Notes: a model not told the origin generated them from the sequence alone. DNA of 34,500 nucleotides from an uncultured Bacilli bacterium (GCA_947623665.1 CANQHJ010000009.1:1-34500); one strand, 5' to 3'. Positions 24,248 to 32,213 are shown, numbered from the stretch's first letter. Program-made: numbers and translations.

Positions 24248-26086
24248 TCATTTTATTAATTTATATATTTCTTTTTTTATACTTTCATTATCTAAATGTT
24301 CTTTTTTAAATAATTCTTCTATAGTTCCTTGTTCAATAAATTTATCATTAAATCCTAATATCTTTATATTTCCTTTATAATTTAATTTATTTAATTCAAG
24401 TAAAATATTATTACCCATACCACCATTTATTAGATTATCTTCTATCGTTAAGATGTTATCTTTTCTTTTTACTATTTCTTTTAAGATTTTTTTATCAAGT
24501 GGTTTTATAAAGACTGCATTAATAAGTGTTACATCTAAATTATTTTCTTTTATAACTTGATAAGCTTTACCTACCATTTTTCCTGTTGCAATTATAGTTA
24601 AGTTTTTTCCTTTGACTAAATATTCCCAACAACCTAAATTTATTTTCTTTATTGGTTTTAGGGATATTTCATCACTACCTCTTGGGTATCTTATTGCAAT
24701 TGGAAAGTTTTGTTTTAGACTCCATTTTAATAATATTTCTAATTCTTCTATACATTTTGGAGATAATATATTCATATTAGGAATTATTGAAAGATAAGAC
24801 AGATCAAATATTCCTTGGTGTGTTTCTCCATCTTGTCCAACTAAACCTGCTCTATCAAGTGCAAACAAAACATTAGAATTTTGCATACAAACATCATGAA
24901 TTATTTGGTCAAAACCTCTTTGAAGAAAAGTCGAGTATACTGCAAATATTGGTTTTAGTCCAGATGTAGACATTCCTGCAGCAAGAGTTACTGCATGTTC
25001 TTCTGAAATACCAACATCAAAAAATCTATCTGGAAATTTTTTTGAAAATTCTTTTAGTCCTACTCCATCTTTCATAGCAGCAGTTATTGCCACTATATTT
25101 TTGTTAGTTTCAGCAAGTTTTGTTATTACTCTACCAAATTCATTTGAATATGTATTATCAACTTTATTTTCTATTCCTATATTTTTATCAAACTTTGAGA
25201 CTCCATGATACTTTGAAGGATAATTTTCTGCTGGAGTATAGCCCTTTCCTTTTTTAGTTACTACATGAATAATAACTGGATCATTTACTTTTTTTGCTCT
25301 TCTTAGAACTTTTTCTATTTCTTTAATATTATGTCCATCTATTGGTCCAATGTATGTTAGTCCCATATCTTCAAAGTATTTTGAAGGAACTAGAAATTTC
25401 TTTGCTCCCTCTTTTAATCTTGATATTATTTTAAACGATTTATTTCCTAGTTTTGTATCATCTAAGGAATATTTTATTTTATTTTTTAGTTTTATATATT
25501 TTTCATTTAAACTAAGTTCACTTAAATAACTAGATATTCCTCCTACATTACTTGAAATACTCATTCCATTATCATTTAAAATTATAATTAATTTTGTTTT
25601 ATTAAAACCTATATCATTTATTGCTTCTAGACTCATTCCATTTGAAATAGATCCATCTCCTATTACTGAAATGACATTATAATTTTCTTTTTTTAAATCT
25701 CTTGCACGTGCCATTCCAATAGTAGTAGAAATAGAAGTACTACTATGACCTGTTTCAAAGTAATCATAAGGACTTTCTTTTTTATATGGAAAACCTCTTA
25801 GTCCTTGATATTTTCTTAAAGTATCAAACTTTTCTTTTCTTCCTGTTAAAATCTTGTATACATAACTTTGATGTCCTACATCAAAAACTATTTTATCTTT
25901 AGTAAAATCAAAGACATCACAAAGACTAATAGTAAGTTCTACTATTCCAAGATTGCTTGCTAGATGTCCTCCATTTTTAGATACTTTTTCTATTAAAAAT
26001 TCTCTTATTTCTTCTGATAATTCTTGTTTTTCTTTTAAAGATAATTTTTTTATATCATTGATTTCTTTTATTTTTTCTAACTGCAT
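24248..26086 (-). CDS. dxs: 1-deoxy-D-xylulose-5-phosphate synthase, MEP pathway entry
   Basis: DXS condenses pyruvate and glyceraldehyde-3-phosphate with thiamine diphosphate (TPP) to DXP. The TPP motif is GDGSISNGMSLEAIN (143-157). Catalytic and substrate histidines occur in GGHLASNLG (H41), DVGHQSYVYKILTGR and ETGHSSTSIS. The transketolase-like part has DVGISEEHAV, and the C-terminal domain is complete, giving 612 residues. I start at 26086 because GGAGGT precedes that ATG. The longer frame to 26161 would cross the promoter (26119-26147) and run into the ridA terminator. It is monocistronic. Confidence 0.96.
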   Translation of the reverse strand: MQLEKIKEINDIKKLSLKEKQELSEEIREFLIEKVSKNGGHLASNLGIVELTISLCDVFDFTKDKIVFDVGHQSYVYKILTGRKEKFDTLRKYQGLRGFPYKKESPYDYFETGHSSTSISTTIGMARARDLKKENYNVISVIGDGSISNGMSLEAINDIGFNKTKLIIILNDNGMSISSNVGGISSYLSELSLNEKYIKLKNKIKYSLDDTKLGNKSFKIISRLKEGAKKFLVPSKYFEDMGLTYIGPIDGHNIKEIEKVLRRAKKVNDPVIIHVVTKKGKGYTPAENYPSKYHGVSKFDKNIGIENKVDNTYSNEFGRVITKLAETNKNIVAITAAMKDGVGLKEFSKKFPDRFFDVGISEEHAVTLAAGMSTSGLKPIFAVYSTFLQRGFDQIIHDVCMQNSNVLFALDRAGLVGQDGETHQGIFDLSYLSIIPNMNILSPKCIEELEILLKWSLKQNFPIAIRYPRGSDEISLKPIKKINLGCWEYLVKGKNLTIIATGKMVGKAYQVIKENNLDVTLINAVFIKPLDKKILKEIVKRKDNILTIEDNLINGGMGNNILLELNKLNYKGNIKILGFNDKFIEQGTIEELFKKEHLDNESIKKEIYKLIK

Positions 26087-26118
26087 AATATACCTCCAAT
26101 TAGGTAAAACTTCTAATA

Positions 26119-26147
26119 ATTTTATCACTTTTATTAAGTTTTGTACA
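26119..26147 (-). promoter_or_regulatory. Probable dxs promoter
   Basis: TGTACA (26142-26147), a 17-bp spacer and TAAAAT (26119-26124) lie on the minus strand, between the ridA terminator and the dxs ribosome site. Confidence 0.65.
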
Positions 26148-26149
26148 TA

Positions 26150-26172
26150 GAAAAAGAACACTTTTGTGTTCT
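26150..26172 (-). terminator. ridA terminator
   Basis: The 7-bp stem AGAACAC / GTGTTCT has an AAAA loop and is followed by TTTTT on the minus strand, 5 nt after the ridA stop. Confidence 0.85.
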
Positions 26173-26176
26173 GATA

Positions 26177-26548
26177 TTAAAGTTCTGCAATTAACTCTAT
26201 TTCACATAAAACTCCTTTAGGTAAATCTTTTACAGCAACACAGCTTCTTGCTGGTTTACTTGTAAAATATTGTCCATACACCTCGTTAAATTCTGTAAAG
26301 TCATTTATATCTTTTAAAAAACATGTTGTTTTAATTGTTTTTGTAATATCTGTTTTAGCATTTTCACAAATTGCTTTTAAGTTTTCACAAACTTGTGTAG
26401 TTTGTTCTTTTATTGTTTTAGTGTCTACTTCATTAGTCTTGGGATTAATTGCAATTTGTCCACTAGTGTAAAGTAGTCCATTTGTCTTTATTGCTTGTGT
26501 ATATGGTCCAATTGCCTTTGGGGCTTTATCAGTATTTAAATATTCCAT
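26177..26548 (-). CDS. ridA: RidA-family enamine/imine deaminase
   Basis: RidA (YjgF/YER057c/UK114) hydrolyses the reactive 2-aminoacrylate/2-iminobutyrate released by PLP dehydratases. It has about 123 residues with all family marks: KAPKAIGPYTQAI, LLYTSGQIAINP, NLKAICENA, CFLKDINDFTEFNEVYGQYF, ARSCVAVKDLPKGVLCEIELIA. The arginine in PARSCVAV is the conserved substrate-binding Arg. I start at 26548, directly behind TAGGAGG; the frame open to 26575 would overlap the previous gene. It is the second gene after threonine dehydratase, exactly the enzyme whose by-product it removes. Confidence 0.96.
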   Translation of the reverse strand: MEYLNTDKAPKAIGPYTQAIKTNGLLYTSGQIAINPKTNEVDTKTIKEQTTQVCENLKAICENAKTDITKTIKTTCFLKDINDFTEFNEVYGQYFTSKPARSCVAVKDLPKGVLCEIELIAEL

Positions 26549-26558
26549 TTTTATCCTC

Positions 26559-27758
26559 CTATTTACATACTTCAAATCCTGCTTCTTCTAAAGCTTTTTT
26601 TATTTCTTTTATATGTTCGATATTTCTTGTTTCTACTTCTATTTTTAATAGACAATCTGTTATATTCATGTCTAAATCTGTACTGTCATAATTAATACTT
26701 GTAACGTTTGCTCCTGTTTTTGCAATTATTCTAGATACATCTGCTAATTGACCTGGTTTATCTGAAAGAGCAATTGTTATATATGACTTTCTACCACTCA
26801 TCTTTAGACCACGTTCTATTACTCTTGATAGAATTGTAACATCTATATTTCCACCTGAGATTAGACAACAAACATTTTTTCCTTTAATATTTGGAATTTT
26901 ATTTGATAATATGGCTGCAAGGGTGGTTGCTCCTGCTCCTTCTGATATTAATTTTTGTTGTTCTAGTAAAGTGAGTATAGCATGAGCTATTTCATCATCT
27001 GTTACCATAAATATATCATCAACATATTCTTTTACAAGTGAGAATGTATTATCTCCTGGAGTTTTTACTGCAATCCCATCTGCAATTGTTTGTACTTTAT
27101 TTAATGTTTCTATTTTACCTTTTTTTATTGATTCTTTCATACTAGGTGCACCTGATGCTTGTACTCCATAAACTTTACATTTGGGATTAATTTGTTTTAT
27201 TGCATAAGCTACTCCTGAAATTAATCCTCCACCACCTATTGGAACAATTACTATATCAACATCTGGAAGTTGTTCAACAATTTCAAGACCTATTGTACCT
27301 TGACCTGCAATTACGTCTAAATCATTAAATGGATGAATAAAAGTATATCCTTTTTTATCTCTTAGTTCTAATGCTTTATTATATGCATCATCATATACTC
27401 CTTTAACCAGACAAACTTCTGCCCCATAATTTTTAGTTGCTTCTATTTTAGAAATAGGTGCTCCATCTGGTAGGCAAATAAGACTTTTTATATTGTTTTT
27501 AGTGGCTGCTAAAGCAACTCCTTGAGCATGATTACCTGCAGAGCAAGCTATTACTCCTTTTTCTTTTTCTTTATCTGTCAACTGACTAATTTTAAAGTAT
27601 GATCCTCTTATTTTAAATGAACCTGTTACTTGTAAGTTTTCAGTTTTTAAATAAATATTTGCATCTGATTTTATATTAGGTGCATAAATCATATCAGTTT
27701 TTCTTATTATTCCTTTTAATACTTTATTTGCTAAATATATTCTATCTAACGTCAACAT
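26559..27758 (-). CDS. ilvA: Threonine ammonia-lyase (threonine dehydratase) with ACT domain
   Basis: This PLP enzyme converts threonine to 2-oxobutyrate and ammonia. The Schiff-base lysine is K49 (TGSFKIRG), the substrate loop is SAGNHAQG and the phosphate-binding loop is GGGGLISG. After the catalytic core (to about 320), a single ACT-type domain (YITIALSDKPGQLADVSRIIAKTGANVTSI) ends the 399-residue chain. This length fits the TdcB/short IlvA type with one ACT unit; 'ilvA' and 'tdcB' are both used for it, and no ilv genes for isoleucine synthesis lie nearby, so a catabolic role is possible. It is upstream of ridA and promoted from tandem TATAAT boxes (27783-27788, 27793-27798), though no good -35 is seen. 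Confidence 0.94.
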   Translation of the reverse strand: MLTLDRIYLANKVLKGIIRKTDMIYAPNIKSDANIYLKTENLQVTGSFKIRGSYFKISQLTDKEKEKGVIACSAGNHAQGVALAATKNNIKSLICLPDGAPISKIEATKNYGAEVCLVKGVYDDAYNKALELRDKKGYTFIHPFNDLDVIAGQGTIGLEIVEQLPDVDIVIVPIGGGGLISGVAYAIKQINPKCKVYGVQASGAPSMKESIKKGKIETLNKVQTIADGIAVKTPGDNTFSLVKEYVDDIFMVTDDEIAHAILTLLEQQKLISEGAGATTLAAILSNKIPNIKGKNVCCLISGGNIDVTILSRVIERGLKMSGRKSYITIALSDKPGQLADVSRIIAKTGANVTSINYDSTDLDMNITDCLLKIEVETRNIEHIKEIKKALEEAGFEVCK

Positions 27759-27863
27759 TTTATCACCTCTTCTTCTTTAGTTATTATAACAAATTATACT
27801 AGATAATTAAATGAATTTTTATTATTTATTTAACTGTAAATTAAAATAATTTTTAATAAGTAA

Positions 27864-27892
27864 TTGACAAATTTAAAAAATTAATTTATGAT
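27864..27892 (+). promoter_or_regulatory. Consensus promoter of the candidate small RNA
   Basis: TTGACA (27864-27869), a 17-bp spacer and TATGAT (27887-27892) form a near-perfect sigma-70 promoter with no reading frame after it. Start is expected at 27897-27899, exactly where the first hairpin begins. Confidence 0.8.
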
Positions 27893-27898
27893 TAAGAT

Positions 27899-27995
27899 GC
27901 GTGATAGATATCACGCCGATTATATCTCACGATTTAGTGAGATTATATTCAACCGAACCCCCTGAAGGAGCCAATTAGGCTCCGCTTTTATTATT
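27899..27995 (+). ncRNA. Candidate structured small RNA in the 453-bp gene-free stretch
   Basis: After a strong promoter come a perfect 8-bp hairpin right at the predicted 5' end (GCGTGATA / TATCACGC, 27899-27916) and a perfect 7-bp hairpin (ATCTCAC / GTGAGAT, 27924-27943, loop GATTTA). A single-stranded C-rich segment follows (AACCCCCTGA, 27956-27965), then a terminator stem GGAGCC / GGCTCC (27967-27983) with a U-rich tail. No ORF with a ribosome site is present. The G/C content is concentrated here in an otherwise AT-rich gap, showing constraint on structure. The C-run could pair with GGAGG ribosome sites, as in RsaE-like regulatory RNAs; that role is inference. I recognise no known RNA family. 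The rest of the 27759-28211 gap holds only the repeats and hairpin listed separately. Confidence 0.65.
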
Positions 27996-28025
27996 TTATA
28001 AAGGTTTTAAAATGTTTATCACAAT

Positions 28026-28047
28026 TTTAGGTTCCATTTAGGTTCCA
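28026..28047 (+). repeat. Perfect tandem repeat of an 11-bp unit
   Basis: TTTAGGTTCCA is repeated twice without a gap, about 35 bp after the small-RNA terminator. No function is visible, and there is no integrase or tRNA nearby to support an attachment site. Confidence 0.5.
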
Positions 28048-28141
28048 AAAAAGAGAAAATAATATTAAGCAAGATTATGAAAAACTTTAATAAGAATATT
28101 AATTATAAAAAATGGTTGAATACTTTTAGAAGACAATCAAT

Positions 28142-28173
28142 AAATAACAAGCCCACTTTTAGACTTGTTATTT
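28142..28173. terminator. Hairpin downstream of the GNAT gene
   Basis: The perfect 10-bp stem AAATAACAAG / CTTGTTATTT has a 12-nt loop, located about 40 nt past the GNAT stop. The better T-run is on the + strand (TTTTTATATA), so it may also stop rightward transcripts from the small-RNA promoter. Confidence 0.65.
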
Positions 28174-28211
28174 TTATATATTCTTTTTTATAATACCATC
28201 AAAATCATCTA

Positions 28212-28826
28212 TTATTTTTTTGATTTTAATAGTATTTTTTGATTTTTTGGTGCTACTGCAACTACTAAAGCATCATTAGAATTTATTTCAATATCAAAAT
28301 TTTCTTTTATAGCATTTAAATCATGATAAAGTTGATTTGGATAACAATTTTTTATAACACTATTTTCTTCTATATTTTCAAATGGTGTTATTTTTCTTAA
28401 ATAATCTATTATTTCACTATTAATATCTTTTGGTATTTCTAATGTTTTGTTTGGAAAAGTTGTTAATAAAGATTTAGCCATAGCAATATTTTGTGTTCTT
28501 AGTGATACTAAATTAGTATTTACTTCTTGATATGCTTTTCTTATTATTTCTCTTGATATGTTATATCCTTGATATTTTTTATCTATTACCATTCCTGATA
28601 AATATAGCATTGTATTTAATTCTTCTTCAAAAATTTCAAACACTCCAAATCCTGCAAGGGATTTTGTTTTATTAATTAATAATTTTAAAATTAAATTTTC
28701 TTTTTCAAATAAGTGGTTATATACATCTTGATAATCTACTGGGAAAGCTGCTCTTGTACAGATTTCATGTGCTTGTTGTGCTAAATAATTTTTATCTATT
28801 GTTCTATCAAAATCTATTATTTTCAT
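28212..28826 (-). CDS. GNAT-like N-acetyltransferase
   Basis: This is a 204-residue protein. The best-fit element is a GNAT motif A at about 73-95 (TMLYLSGMVIDKKYQGYNISREIIRKAY), with a beta-strand ending in 'V' before the acetyl-CoA-type loop (here KYQGYNIS rather than the usual RxxGxG) and a helix after it. A later QNIAMAKSLL may be motif B. The C-terminal 60 residues are not assigned. The loop is degenerate, so activity is uncertain. It lies 5 nt after the M20 peptidase gene, hence one operon; it ends with the hairpin at 28142. The peptidase-acetyltransferase pair is controlled by the attenuator at 29929-30147. Confidence 0.7.
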   Translation of the reverse strand: MKIIDFDRTIDKNYLAQQAHEICTRAAFPVDYQDVYNHLFEKENLILKLLINKTKSLAGFGVFEIFEEELNTMLYLSGMVIDKKYQGYNISREIIRKAYQEVNTNLVSLRTQNIAMAKSLLTTFPNKTLEIPKDINSEIIDYLRKITPFENIEENSVIKNCYPNQLYHDLNAIKENFDIEINSNDALVVAVAPKNQKILLKSKK

Positions 28827-28831
28827 TTTAT

Positions 28832-29869
28832 CTACTTCCCTTCATTATAAAATTTTATTATTTCTTCATATAGTTTTTCAGTTTTTTCTAAGGACTTACA
28901 TTTTATAAATTCATTTTTTTGATGTGATGTATCTGGCCCTGGACCTAATATAATAAAGTTTTTATCAATGTATGATCCTTCTGTTAAATAACATTTTGTT
29001 TGTTTTTTGGAAGATATTTTTTCTAAAAACTCTATATTATTCTTATTTAATTTTGGTTGTATATCTTGTCTTATATATAATTTATAATTATATTCTTTTA
29101 AAATATTTTTTATTTTTTTTATTATTTTTTTTGATTGATTCTTTTTAGCAATTCTAAAATCTATACTTATTTCACATTTTCCTGCAACTGAGTTAACTGT
29201 TTCTCCACCTTTTATCATTCCTATATTCATAGTAGTATATGGTATTTCAAACTCTTCTACTTTTTCTTTTTTTAATGTTTTTTCATAATAATCTCTTAAT
29301 TCATCTATAAAATCTACACATTTATAAATTGCACTTATTCCTTTATCCGGAGTTGATGAATGACATTTTATTCCATGAAACTCTATTTTTAACTCTAATA
29401 CTCCTTTTGTACCACAAATAGGTATATTGTTCGTTGGTTCTCCAATAATTACATTATTAGGTACTATTTCTTCTTTTATATCTTTTATTCCACTAAATCC
29501 TATTTCTTCATCATTTGTAAAATATAGAGCTATTTTATTTTTTTCTAAATTTATTTTTGAGATAGTTTTTAATATGGCTGCAATGCCACCTTTCATATCA
29601 CAAGCACCTAAACCTATTAATTTTCCATTTTCTTCTTTTAATTCAAAGGGACTTTTATCCCATGATTCATAATCAACTGTATCTGTGTGTCCAATAAATC
29701 CTATATTAGGATTTTCATCATTATAGGCTATTAAACATTTTTTTATTCTCTTTGTCTTGAATTTGTACTTTTTTAAATAATTTTCGATAAAGTCCATTAT
29801 TTCTTTATTTTCTTTATCTTTGATTGTATTATAACTAACTAATTTTTTTAATATTTCTTTTGATTCCAT
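28832..29869 (-). CDS. M20-family metallopeptidase (ArgE/DapE/CPG2 type)
   Basis: This is a 345-residue di-zinc hydrolase. Metal and catalytic residues are in order: H61 and D63 (GHTDTVD), D91 (LGACDMKGG), E121-E122 (TNDEEIG), and the later GEPT. A lid/dimerisation domain is recognisable from VLELKIEFHGIKCHSSTPDKGISAI and the C-terminal metal His in PDTSHQKNEF. M20 enzymes remove acyl, succinyl or amino-acid groups (ArgE, DapE, dipeptidases); the substrate cannot be fixed, but an acetyltransferase follows 5 nt downstream, hinting at acylated amino acids or peptides. The ribosome site is AAGGAGG. Transcription must pass the leader terminator at 29929-29970. Confidence 0.9.
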   Translation of the reverse strand: MESKEILKKLVSYNTIKDKENKEIMDFIENYLKKYKFKTKRIKKCLIAYNDENPNIGFIGHTDTVDYESWDKSPFELKEENGKLIGLGACDMKGGIAAILKTISKINLEKNKIALYFTNDEEIGFSGIKDIKEEIVPNNVIIGEPTNNIPICGTKGVLELKIEFHGIKCHSSTPDKGISAIYKCVDFIDELRDYYEKTLKKEKVEEFEIPYTTMNIGMIKGGETVNSVAGKCEISIDFRIAKKNQSKKIIKKIKNILKEYNYKLYIRQDIQPKLNKNNIEFLEKISSKKQTKCYLTEGSYIDKNFIILGPGPDTSHQKNEFIKCKSLEKTEKLYEEIIKFYNEGK

Positions 29870-29928
29870 AATAATATTTTCCTCCTTTTTTATTTTTCGT
29901 TGCTTTACCTATTTGAAAATATTATATG

Positions 29929-29970
29929 TACCAAAAAAAAGAATACAAGATATTTCACCTGTATTCTTTT
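29929..29970 (-). terminator. Attenuator terminator upstream of the M20 gene
   Basis: The 11-bp stem AAAAGAATACA / TGTATTCTTTT (29937-29947, 29960-29970) has a 12-nt loop and is followed by a run of T (nine in a row counting the stem) on the minus strand. It lies 60 nt before the M20 gene, so full termination would silence it. Confidence 0.9.
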
Positions 29971-30032
29971 AATTTATATTTTATCTCATACAGGTATAAG
30001 CAACACAAAACTCACTTATACCTGTTAACAAT

Positions 30033-30101
30033 TTAATGTTTTTTAGTATAAGTGTTACCTATATGATGACGCCAAGTATTATTCATTTTAAATTTTTCCA
30101 T
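30033..30101 (-). CDS. Putative 22-residue leader peptide
   Basis: A short frame from ATG 30101 to TAA 30033 encodes MEKFKMNNTWRHHIGNTYTK plus two last residues (K, H). A ribosome site AAAGGA lies 10 nt upstream, a little far. The codons for Asn-Thr-Tyr-Thr overlap attenuator segment 1. No similar peptide is known to me. Position in the leader, not sequence identity, is the reason to call it. Candidate stall codons are Trp-Arg-His-His (10-13). Confidence 0.5.
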   Translation of the reverse strand: MEKFKMNNTWRHHIGNTYTKKH

Positions 30102-30153
30102 ATAAATAACATCCTTTCTTTTTTATATTATCAGCTGATTGCTGATGGGATTA

Positions 30154-30182
30154 ATATTATCACAATTATTTTTATTAGTCAA
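30154..30182 (-). promoter_or_regulatory. Promoter of the attenuator leader
   Basis: TTGACT (30177-30182), a 17-bp spacer and TAATAT (30154-30159) lie on the minus strand, 8 nt after the recG stop codon. The start near 30147 is at the edge of the first leader hairpin. Confidence 0.75.
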
Positions 30183-30189
30183 ATTTATC

Positions 30190-32184
30190 TTAAGCATTTT
30201 TAATTGTTTTAATTATTTCTTGTTTTAATACATCACTATCTGTTTTAGTATCATTTAAATATTCTTCTGAATCTTTTTTTGCTTGTAGTAATATTTTATA
30301 ATCGTCTTTTAGATTAGCAATTCTAAATGCCATATCTCCACTTTGCTTTGTTCCAAAAATATCTCCATGTCCACGAAGTCGGAAATCTTCTTCACTTATT
30401 TTAAATCCATCATTTGTTTTTTCCATTACTTCTAATCTTTTTGTATCAACATCACTTATTAATACACATTTAGAAGCATCACTTCCTCTTCCTACTCTAC
30501 CACGTAATTGATGAAGTGTGGAAAGACCAAATCTATTAGCATCAAATATTACCATCATAGTAGCATTAGCAACATCTACTCCTACTTCTATTACAGTTGT
30601 AGAAATTAGAATATGGATTTTTCCTTGAACAAATTCTTTCATTATTAAATCTTTTGCTTGAGCAGCCATTTTACCATGAATAATATCTATTTTAAAATAA
30701 TCTTTAAATGCTAGTTTCATTTGATCTTTTAGTTTGTTAACATCAGTTAAATCACTTTTTTCACTTTCTTCAATAAGTGGTGCGATTACATATATTTGAT
30801 GCCCTTGTTTTAACTCTTCTAGCATCATACCTAAAACATCTTTTATTTCTTTATTTGTTTTTACATAAGTTTTAATCTCTTGTCTACCTTTTGGTTTTTC
30901 TTTTAAAATAGACATATCCATATCACCATAGATTGCTAGAGCATAAGTTCTTGGAATTGGAGTTGCACTCATATAAAGGATATCTGGTTTATAACCTTTA
31001 TTTTGTAAATTTTCTCTTTGATTTACTCCAAATCTGTGTTGTTCGTCTGTTATAACAAGTCCTAAATTATTATATTTTACTTCTTCTTGTATTAAAGCAT
31101 GGGTTCCAACTACTATATTTATAGTTCCATCTTCTAATTCTTTATAAATATCATTTTTCATTACTTTATTTACTGAACCTGTTAATAATTCAATATTTAT
31201 TTTAGTATTTTTAAAAATCTCTTTTAAGTTTTCATAATGTTGTACTGCAAGTATTTCTGTTGGTGCCATTAGAGCACTTTGATATCCACTTAGAAAGTTT
31301 GCATACATGGCAATAAAGGATACTATTGTTTTACCACTTCCTACATCACCTTGCAGTAGTCTATTCATTCTTGATGGAGATTCTAAATCTTTAATAATTT
31401 CATCTATTACTTTGTTTTGATCATTTGTAAGTTCAAAAGGTAATGTTTTTATAAATTTTTCTACTTTTCCTTTATCAATAGTTCTACTTAATCCTTTATT
31501 AGATAATTTGTTTTCTCTTTTTAGATAATTTATTTTAAACATAAATGTAAATAATTCTTCATATTTAAGTCTTTTTATTATTTCATCTTTTTTCTCAACT
31601 GATGGTGGATTATGAACTATATTTAGTGCTGTTTTTTTATTTGTAAAGTTATATTTTTCTAAATATTTAGGTGGTATATAATCTATTATTTCTTTACCAT
31701 AAGTCATTAAAGCCATATTAATATATGTTGAAATATTTTTATTAGTAAGACCATTTGTTAAGTGATATACAGGCTCTATTTTTATTGTATTAGATAGTGG
31801 TTCCATTTTTATATCAGATGCAGTTATTACATTTTTTGCTTTATCAAACTTTCCTATTACTGTAATATTTGATCCTACTGTTAATTTACTTTTTAAAAAT
31901 GCTCTATTAAAAATTGATACACCTACTACTCCTGATTGAGTTACTAGCCTAAAGTTCATTTTATTAAGTCCTGCTTTAAAGCGCATTAATATAGGACTAC
32001 TCTCTATTCTTCCATCTATAACTAAATGTTCGTCTTGTTGTGCTAAAGCAAGATTTGCACGTTCAAATTTTTCATATCTAAATGGGTAATAAGTTACTAA
32101 ATCTTCTATTGTATGGATATTTAGTTTATTTAATAACATTAATGACTTTGGTCCAATACCTTTTACTTCTTTTAACTCTGCCAT
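30190..32184 (-). CDS. recG: ATP-dependent DNA helicase RecG
   Basis: RecG is a superfamily 2 helicase that reverses stalled replication forks and migrates Holliday junctions. Its N-terminal wedge domain (HhH start VKGIGPKSLMLLNKL, OB-fold about 55-130) is followed by Walker A GDVGSGKT (279-286), DEQH (380-383), MSATPIPRT and the C-terminal helicase motifs (VIEVGVDV, LHQLRGRVGRG), then the TRG region. At 664 residues it is full length. The start has GGAGGT. It has its own extended -10 (TGTTATAAT, -10 at 32205-32210) and is divergent from the adhesin gene. No own terminator is seen; readthrough into the attenuator leader is possible. Confidence 0.97.
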   Translation of the reverse strand: MAELKEVKGIGPKSLMLLNKLNIHTIEDLVTYYPFRYEKFERANLALAQQDEHLVIDGRIESSPILMRFKAGLNKMNFRLVTQSGVVGVSIFNRAFLKSKLTVGSNITVIGKFDKAKNVITASDIKMEPLSNTIKIEPVYHLTNGLTNKNISTYINMALMTYGKEIIDYIPPKYLEKYNFTNKKTALNIVHNPPSVEKKDEIIKRLKYEELFTFMFKINYLKRENKLSNKGLSRTIDKGKVEKFIKTLPFELTNDQNKVIDEIIKDLESPSRMNRLLQGDVGSGKTIVSFIAMYANFLSGYQSALMAPTEILAVQHYENLKEIFKNTKINIELLTGSVNKVMKNDIYKELEDGTINIVVGTHALIQEEVKYNNLGLVITDEQHRFGVNQRENLQNKGYKPDILYMSATPIPRTYALAIYGDMDMSILKEKPKGRQEIKTYVKTNKEIKDVLGMMLEELKQGHQIYVIAPLIEESEKSDLTDVNKLKDQMKLAFKDYFKIDIIHGKMAAQAKDLIMKEFVQGKIHILISTTVIEVGVDVANATMMVIFDANRFGLSTLHQLRGRVGRGSDASKCVLISDVDTKRLEVMEKTNDGFKISEEDFRLRGHGDIFGTKQSGDMAFRIANLKDDYKILLQAKKDSEEYLNDTKTDSDVLKQEIIKTIKNA

Positions 32185-32204
32185 CTAGTACCTCCTTCTG
32201 GCTT

Positions 32205-32213
32205 ATTATAACA
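32205..32213 (-). promoter_or_regulatory. Extended -10 element of recG
   Basis: TGTTATAAT on the minus strand (TATAAT 32205-32210) lies 21 nt before the recG ATG. No good -35 was found. Confidence 0.6.

Larger units (their letters stand above)
29929..30147 (-). promoter_or_regulatory. Leader RNA with a five-segment attenuator upstream of the M20 peptidase gene
   Basis: On the minus strand the leader starts with a small hairpin (30130-30146) and then the 22-codon reading frame. Segments 1 (30046-30054, inside the frame), 2 (30013-30025), 3 (29988-30000), 4 (29957-29970) and 5 (29937-29947) can pair 1:2 (CACTTATAC with GTATAAGTG, 9 bp plus a wobble), 2:3 (ACAGGTATAAG with CTTATACCTGT, 11 bp), 3:4 (ACCTGTAT with ATACAGGT, 8 bp) or 4:5 (terminator, 11 bp). 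Neighbouring pairs exclude each other, the hallmark of transcription attenuation. The signal is unknown. Confidence 0.75.

Noticed and set aside
26087-26161. 25-residue N-terminal extension of Dxs
   Set aside because: It overlaps the promoter and ridA terminator; GGAGGT precedes the ATG at 26086.
27899-27943. Two adjacent hairpins read as a guanidine-II (mini-ykkC) riboswitch
   Set aside because: The loops are not the conserved ACGR type and no transporter gene follows.
27899-28047. Attachment site or tRNA fragment suggested by the AGGTTCC repeats
   Set aside because: No tRNA arms, integrase or second copy was found in the window.
28077-28193. 38-codon rightward frame (MKNFNKNINYKKW...)
   Set aside because: There is no ribosome site, and the terminator-like hairpin at 28142-28173 lies inside it; it is probably chance in AT-rich DNA.
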